From an uncultured Eubacteriales bacterium (GTDB lineage Bacteria > Bacillota > Clostridia > Oscillospirales > UBA644), in contig CAKSQP010000060.1 of the NCBI GenBank assembly GCA_934486965.1, forward strand, positions 1-9,363: DNA of 9,363 nucleotides, written 5' to 3'. Position 1 is the stretch's first letter, and every line of letters starts with the position of its first letter. A program made the translations under genes and the position numbers. Shown piece by piece: positions 6,123-9,363 of the stretch. The notes under the pieces were generated by a model, which was given only the letters and a program-made list of their open reading frames with translations, did no database searches and had not been told where the DNA came from.

Positions 6123-7841
6123 ATGAAGATAGTTCTGTCAGCCTTAAACAGCAAATTCGTTCACACGTCCCTTGCGCTGCGTTCCATTGCGGCATACGCG
6201 GAAAAATACGGCACGGAAGTTGAGATATCGGAATATACGATAAACAACGAACCCGAAAAGGTCGTCGCGGATCTTTACCTTAAAAATGCGGACATATACG
6301 GGTTTTCGCTTTACGTTTTCAATAAGGAAGAGACCCTCGGCGTAATTTCCGACTTGAAAAAACTGCGCCCCGAAGCGATAATTTTCTGCGGCGGACCCGA
6401 ATCGTCGGAAAACTGCAAAGAGTTGCTTTCGGAATGTCCGTCGGTAGATTTTCTTCTGCGCGGGGAGGGAGAAAAAACCGACCTTATGTTTTTTAAGACA
6501 GCAAAAAAGGCAGGGTGCGACCCCGAAAAGATAAAAAGCGCGCTGCCTCTTTCCGCGGCGTTCGAAAAAGACGGCGAATATGTCGAGACCGAAAAAATGC
6601 CGCTGATAGAAGACCTCGACGATATCCCGTTTCCCTACACGCACGAAGAACTTTGCGGCTTAAAAGAGAGAATTCTCTATTACGAAGGGTCAAGGGGCTG
6701 TCCGTTTTCATGTTCCTATTGTATGTCGTCGCTCGATAAAAAAGTACGCGTCTTTTCGGTCGGAAGGGTCAAAAGAGATATCGACGAATTCCTTTCGGCA
6801 AGGGTAAGACTTGTAAAATTCGTCGACAGGACTTTCAACTTCGACAGAAAGCGGACCTACGACCTGCTTTCCTATATAATGGAAAGGGACAACGGCGTTA
6901 CCGAATTCCATTTTGAAATTTCGCTCTGGCTTCTCGACGACAGGACCGTTTCGCTTCTTCAAAACGCAAGAGAGGGACTTTTCCGTTTCGAGATAGGAAT
7001 TCAGACGGGAAACAAAAAGACGCTTGAGGCGATAAACCGCAGGGCGGACGTCTTCGATCATACCGACATTTTCGAAAAATTGCGGAAGACGAAAGTCCAC
7101 CTCCATACCGACCTTATCGCGGGGCTTCCCTATGAAGACATCGGAAGTTTTCTCACGTCGCTTGACAGAGCCTATCTTCTCGGCGGAGACTGCCTGCAAC
7201 TCGGATTTCTCAAGGTCCTGCACGGCACCGAGATTTCGACAAGGCCCGAATTTGAGATAACGACGACCGACCGCGCCCCTTATGAGATACTGAAAACAAA
7301 ATGGCTTTCCTACGGCGATATCCTGACCTTGAAAAAAGCCGAAAATATCCTTGAGATACTTTATAACGGCGGTCTTATGAAAAACGCTTTCGACTTCGCC
7401 GTAAAAGAAATTTTTTCGGGCAAAGTCTCTTCTTTACTGCTTTTCCTTTCGGAAAAGAGCGATGAAACGGGATTTTTCGACGTTCCGAGAAAGCCGAGGG
7501 ACATTTTCGCGTTTTTCGCAGGCTGTTTTTCAAAAGAAGAATATCCCGAACTCTTTGAAAAACTTGCTTTCGATTATTTCACCGCCGACCTTTATTCGGG
7601 CGAAGAAACGTTCCTGCCGTCGCTCCCCGACATGAAAAAGGCGCAGGCGCTTTTACATTTTCCGGAAGAAATAATAAAAAGGCTCGATAAAAACGCCGCC
7701 GAGATGTTCGGGCAAAAAGAACCGAAAAAATGGCTGAGAAATACGAAAGTCGTCAGGATTTCGGGCAGAGACACCGTTTTTTTGCACCTGCCGCGCGCGG
7801 TCTCGTTTGAAATTGACGAAGCCCTTGAACGTCTTATATAA
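6123..7841 (+). CDS. B12-binding domain radical SAM protein with DUF4080-type C-terminus
   Basis: A 572-residue protein with three parts. Residues 1-130 form a Rossmann-like B12-binding domain (MKIVLSALNSKFVHTSLALR; FCGGPESS at 88-95; LLRGEGE at 111-117). The cobalamin-ligating DxHxxG histidine motif is not seen, as is common in this radical SAM class. Residues about 185-380 form a radical SAM barrel with Cys193, Cys197 and Cys200 (CPFSCSYC) for the 4Fe-4S cluster. Later barrel strands are FVDRTFNFD (233-241), EIGIQT (290-295) and HTDLIAGLPYED (328-339). Residues about 385-572 match what I recall of the DUF4080 region (YNGGLMKNAFDF at 414-425), whose function is unknown. The protein presumably makes a 5'-deoxyadenosyl radical for a methylation or rearrangement; the substrate cannot be told. 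It is a single-gene unit with its own promoter and terminator and no peptide or pathway partner nearby. Confidence 0.9.
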   Translation: MKIVLSALNSKFVHTSLALRSIAAYAEKYGTEVEISEYTINNEPEKVVADLYLKNADIYGFSLYVFNKEETLGVISDLKKLRPEAIIFCGGPESSENCKELLSECPSVDFLLRGEGEKTDLMFFKTAKKAGCDPEKIKSALPLSAAFEKDGEYVETEKMPLIEDLDDIPFPYTHEELCGLKERILYYEGSRGCPFSCSYCMSSLDKKVRVFSVGRVKRDIDEFLSARVRLVKFVDRTFNFDRKRTYDLLSYIMERDNGVTEFHFEISLWLLDDRTVSLLQNAREGLFRFEIGIQTGNKKTLEAINRRADVFDHTDIFEKLRKTKVHLHTDLIAGLPYEDIGSFLTSLDRAYLLGGDCLQLGFLKVLHGTEISTRPEFEITTTDRAPYEILKTKWLSYGDILTLKKAENILEILYNGGLMKNAFDFAVKEIFSGKVSSLLLFLSEKSDETGFFDVPRKPRDIFAFFAGCFSKEEYPELFEKLAFDYFTADLYSGEETFLPSLPDMKKAQALLHFPEEIIKRLDKNAAEMFGQKEPKKWLRNTKVVRISGRDTVFLHLPRAVSFEIDEALERLI

Positions 7842-7845
7842 ATAA

Positions 7846-7868
7846 AGCGCCCCGTCGGGGCGCTTTTT
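7846..7868. terminator. bidirectional terminator between convergent genes
   Basis: Perfect 8-bp stem AGCGCCCC / GGGGCGCT (7846-7853 and 7857-7864) with a 3-base GTC loop, extended by flanking A/T pairs. The plus strand continues with TTTTTATTATTT, and the minus strand reads TTTATTTATAT after the stem. It sits four bases after the radical SAM stop and just past the stop of the opposing gene, so it can end both transcripts. Confidence 0.9.
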
Positions 7869-7869
7869 A

Positions 7870-8832
7870 TTATTTGCTTATATGCGGAATAGGATAGGAC
7901 GTCGCGTGGGTGGCGAAGAAGAGTTTTCCGATAATATATTTGTTTGTCGCCGATTCGAAGTTGATGACGACCCTGTCGCCGACGACCGTTATATCTTCGC
8001 TGAAGAAAGGCGCGTCGACCGACTTTATAAGATTTTTCTGTCCGACATAGTAAAGCGGGACTTCTTTTCCCGACGCGGAAATGGTTTTGCCGGAGTTTTC
8101 AAGTTCGCCGTAGAATTCGATCTTCGACGAGGAAAGTCCCCAAGAGCGGGAAAGAATCGCAACTCCGTCTTTCATTGCAAAGCCCTGAACGAGGGACGGG
8201 AGCGAAACGGAGAATTCGGGGGTGGCGGCGTTAATTTCGCCGTCCGCCTCAACTTTGTATGCCGAAACGATAGCCTTGTTTTCTTCACCCTCGGGGGTCG
8301 TGAAGTAATGGCTTTCTTCGGTCTCATAGTTTCCCGCGCGGTAGAATTCGCCGACGTAAACGTAATTTTCGTCGGACGAAACGTAAGACGCGCTGTTGTC
8401 GACTTTTATTTCCTTTACTGCGGTCGCTGTGTCGTTTGCTCTGATATCGGCGATATTAAAAGCGGTAAGACAGCCGCCGTCGGCAACGTAGACGTATTTG
8501 CCCGCGACGGTAACTCCGCCGCCGTGCCCTTCGAAAGGTTTGCCGTCGGCGGTGAGAAGTTTGACTTCCTTATAGCCCGAATCGGTAACGACATACAAAG
8601 CAACGCCGTCGCCCATATATCCGCTCATTATGTAGGAATTGCTTTCGGCATCGTAGGTTATTCCCTGCGGGATAAAGCCGTTATTGAGGTCGGGGATAGA
8701 GCAGACGTTCTGTCTCTGTTGCATATAATCGGGGTAAATAACGAATTTTGCGAGATTTGCAACGCCCCACAGAACGAGGAGAACCAAAATGATTATAAGA
8801 ACGATTTTGAGTATTTTTTTCAGAATTTTCAT
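7870..8832 (-). CDS. membrane-anchored beta-propeller-like protein, function unknown
   Basis: A 320-residue protein with a single N-terminal membrane segment (residues about 8-29, after MKILKK), so the bulk should be extracytoplasmic. The rest looks like blades of a beta-propeller: GFIPQGITYDAESNSYIMSG (52-71), GHGGGVTVAGKYVYVADGG (102-120), YVSSDENYVYVGEF (150-163), QGFAMKDGVAILSRS (216-230), and SEDITVVGDRVVINFESATN (278-297). The recurring 'value checked then YVYVAD/YIMSG' rhythm is typical of YncE/SMP-30-like propellers; I do not recognise a named family. No signal-peptidase site is evident, so it is probably a signal-anchored protein. Its ATG overlaps the TGA of the upstream gene by four bases (ATGA at 8829-8832), with AAAGG (8840-8844) seven bases ahead, so the two are translated together. 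It shares a terminator with the opposing radical SAM gene. Confidence 0.78.
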   Translation of the reverse strand: MKILKKILKIVLIIILVLLVLWGVANLAKFVIYPDYMQQRQNVCSIPDLNNGFIPQGITYDAESNSYIMSGYMGDGVALYVVTDSGYKEVKLLTADGKPFEGHGGGVTVAGKYVYVADGGCLTAFNIADIRANDTATAVKEIKVDNSASYVSSDENYVYVGEFYRAGNYETEESHYFTTPEGEENKAIVSAYKVEADGEINAATPEFSVSLPSLVQGFAMKDGVAILSRSWGLSSSKIEFYGELENSGKTISASGKEVPLYYVGQKNLIKSVDAPFFSEDITVVGDRVVINFESATNKYIIGKLFFATHATSYPIPHISK

Positions 8833-9278
8833 TTTTCAACCTTTCCGATACGCAGGTTTATTGCGTATTCAAGCGTTTCCAAAGGAACGTTTACGTCGGT
8901 CTTCCGAATTGAGATGACGTCTCCGCTTTTCGATTTTATCACAAGTTTTTTCCCGCCGTTCGAAGAAACGCTTTCGATATCCGAAAGCAATATCTCCTTT
9001 TTCTTCTCAAGAAGCACTTTTTCGTCGGTGACGGTGAGAATGGCGCGCGGATAGATCGAACGCAGAGAAAAGATAACGCCCGTTCCCATAAAGAGAGTAA
9101 GGACGATAAGTCCGCAGACAAGCGCGGTCTGAAGCCCTTTTTCGAGATTTGTCGCGGGAGAGTCGATTTTCAGAAGAAAATAAACCAGAACGCCTGCGGC
9201 TTCCGCGATCAAGAAAAGCAGAGTATCGAGAAGACAGTGAATTTTGTTGGGATTTGCAACGAGATTATTGTCTTTCAT
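8829..9278 (-). CDS. two-TM membrane protein with PH-like cytoplasmic tail, function unknown
   Basis: A 149-residue protein. There are two hydrophobic helices at about residues 15-36 and 51-72, separated by a short loop. A soluble tail (about 76-146) alternates short strands, ILTVTDEKVLLEKKKEILLS then IESVSS then KKLVIKSKSGDVISIRKTD, and ends in a helix, LETLEYAINLRI. This matches the layout of bacterial PH-like (bPH/YdbT-type) membrane proteins, but there is no diagnostic motif, so the fold is inferred. The chosen start (ATG 9276-9278) is supported by GAGG (9289-9292). The frame is open to an ATG at 9333-9335, but that extension would add a hydrophilic 19-residue piece and would contain the likely -10 box. 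It is the first gene of a two-gene unit with the propeller protein. Confidence 0.72.
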   Translation of the reverse strand: MKDNNLVANPNKIHCLLDTLLFLIAEAAGVLVYFLLKIDSPATNLEKGLQTALVCGLIVLTLFMGTGVIFSLRSIYPRAILTVTDEKVLLEKKKEILLSDIESVSSNGGKKLVIKSKSGDVISIRKTDVNVPLETLEYAINLRIGKVEK

Positions 9279-9288
9279 ACAGAGATAT

Positions 9289-9292
9289 CCTC
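9289..9292 (-). promoter_or_regulatory. ribosome binding site for the two-TM gene
   Basis: GAGG (in ACGAGGATATC) ten bases ahead of the ATG at 9276-9278. The spacing is slightly long but still functional in Gram-positives. No comparable site precedes the upstream in-frame ATG at 9333-9335, so the shorter protein is preferred. Confidence 0.6.
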
Positions 9293-9294
9293 GT

Positions 9295-9322
9295 ATAATA
9301 AAGTAGTAGTTTTTAGTGTCCC
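9295..9322 (-). promoter_or_regulatory. possible promoter for the membrane-protein pair
   Basis: -10 TATTAT (9295-9300) preceded at 16 bp by GGGACA (9317-9322), a 4/6 match to -35. This is weak on its own, but it is the only candidate within the visible upstream sequence. A further upstream promoter or gene could lie beyond the window. Confidence 0.35.
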
Positions 9323-9334
9323 TCTCCAAGGACA
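9317..9334. repeat. inverted repeat overlapping the putative -35
   Basis: TGTCC (9317-9321) and GGACA (9330-9334) form 5-bp arms around an 8-base centre. No T-run follows on either strand, so it does not look like a terminator. It overlaps the weak -35 box, where a repressor or activator could bind. Confidence 0.3.
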
Positions 9335-9363
9335 TATGCTACACTGTAAATGGTGCTGTGGAT

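Noticed and set aside
7882..9054. A 390-codon plus-strand frame opposite the membrane pair
   Set aside because: It spans two opposing genes and their overlap and has no ribosome binding site at its start. It is a shadow.

Overview
The window looks like ordinary chromosomal DNA of a Gram-positive, Clostridia-like bacterium (Bacillota). The 16S rRNA fragment has clostridial-style signatures. The promoters are sigma-A type with 17-bp spacers. The genes have AGGAG-like ribosome binding sites, and an Ig-domain lipoprotein is present. Genus or family cannot be resolved from this alone. Coding sequence is strongly biased toward codons such as GAA, TTC, TCG, ACG and GTC. This leaves long but meaningless open frames on the opposite strand.

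Layout from left to right. (1) Positions 1-342 are the 5' part of a 16S rRNA gene on the minus strand, cut by the window edge. It is preceded by a structured leader (343-543) and a perfect-consensus promoter (550-578). (2) A minus-strand operon reads toward the rRNA operon: asnS (asparaginyl-tRNA synthetase), then a class I aminotransferase of the aspartate aminotransferase type, then a strong hairpin terminator just before the rRNA promoter. (3) A second minus-strand operon encodes a large lipoprotein with about seven Ig-like domains and, one base after its stop, dut (dUTPase). It ends in a strong terminator. (4) Across a 152-bp divergent promoter region, a plus-strand gene encodes a B12-binding radical SAM protein with a DUF4080-type C-terminus. 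(5) That gene converges, through a shared bidirectional terminator, on a minus-strand pair overlapping by ATGA. The first of the pair is a small two-TM protein with a PH-like tail and the second is a membrane-anchored beta-propeller-like protein. Both are uncharacterised.

Functionally, the first operon joins aspartate/asparagine metabolism to tRNA-Asn charging and sits directly upstream of rRNA. dut is nucleotide-pool housekeeping and appears to depend on the lipoprotein promoter. The radical SAM protein and the terminal membrane pair are the least understood genes. I found no CRISPR array, insertion sequence, phage gene, toxin-antitoxin or defence system, and nothing I would call a clearly new system. 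The items most worth a second look are the radical SAM/DUF4080 enzyme, the PH-like/propeller membrane pair and the lipoprotein-dut pairing.
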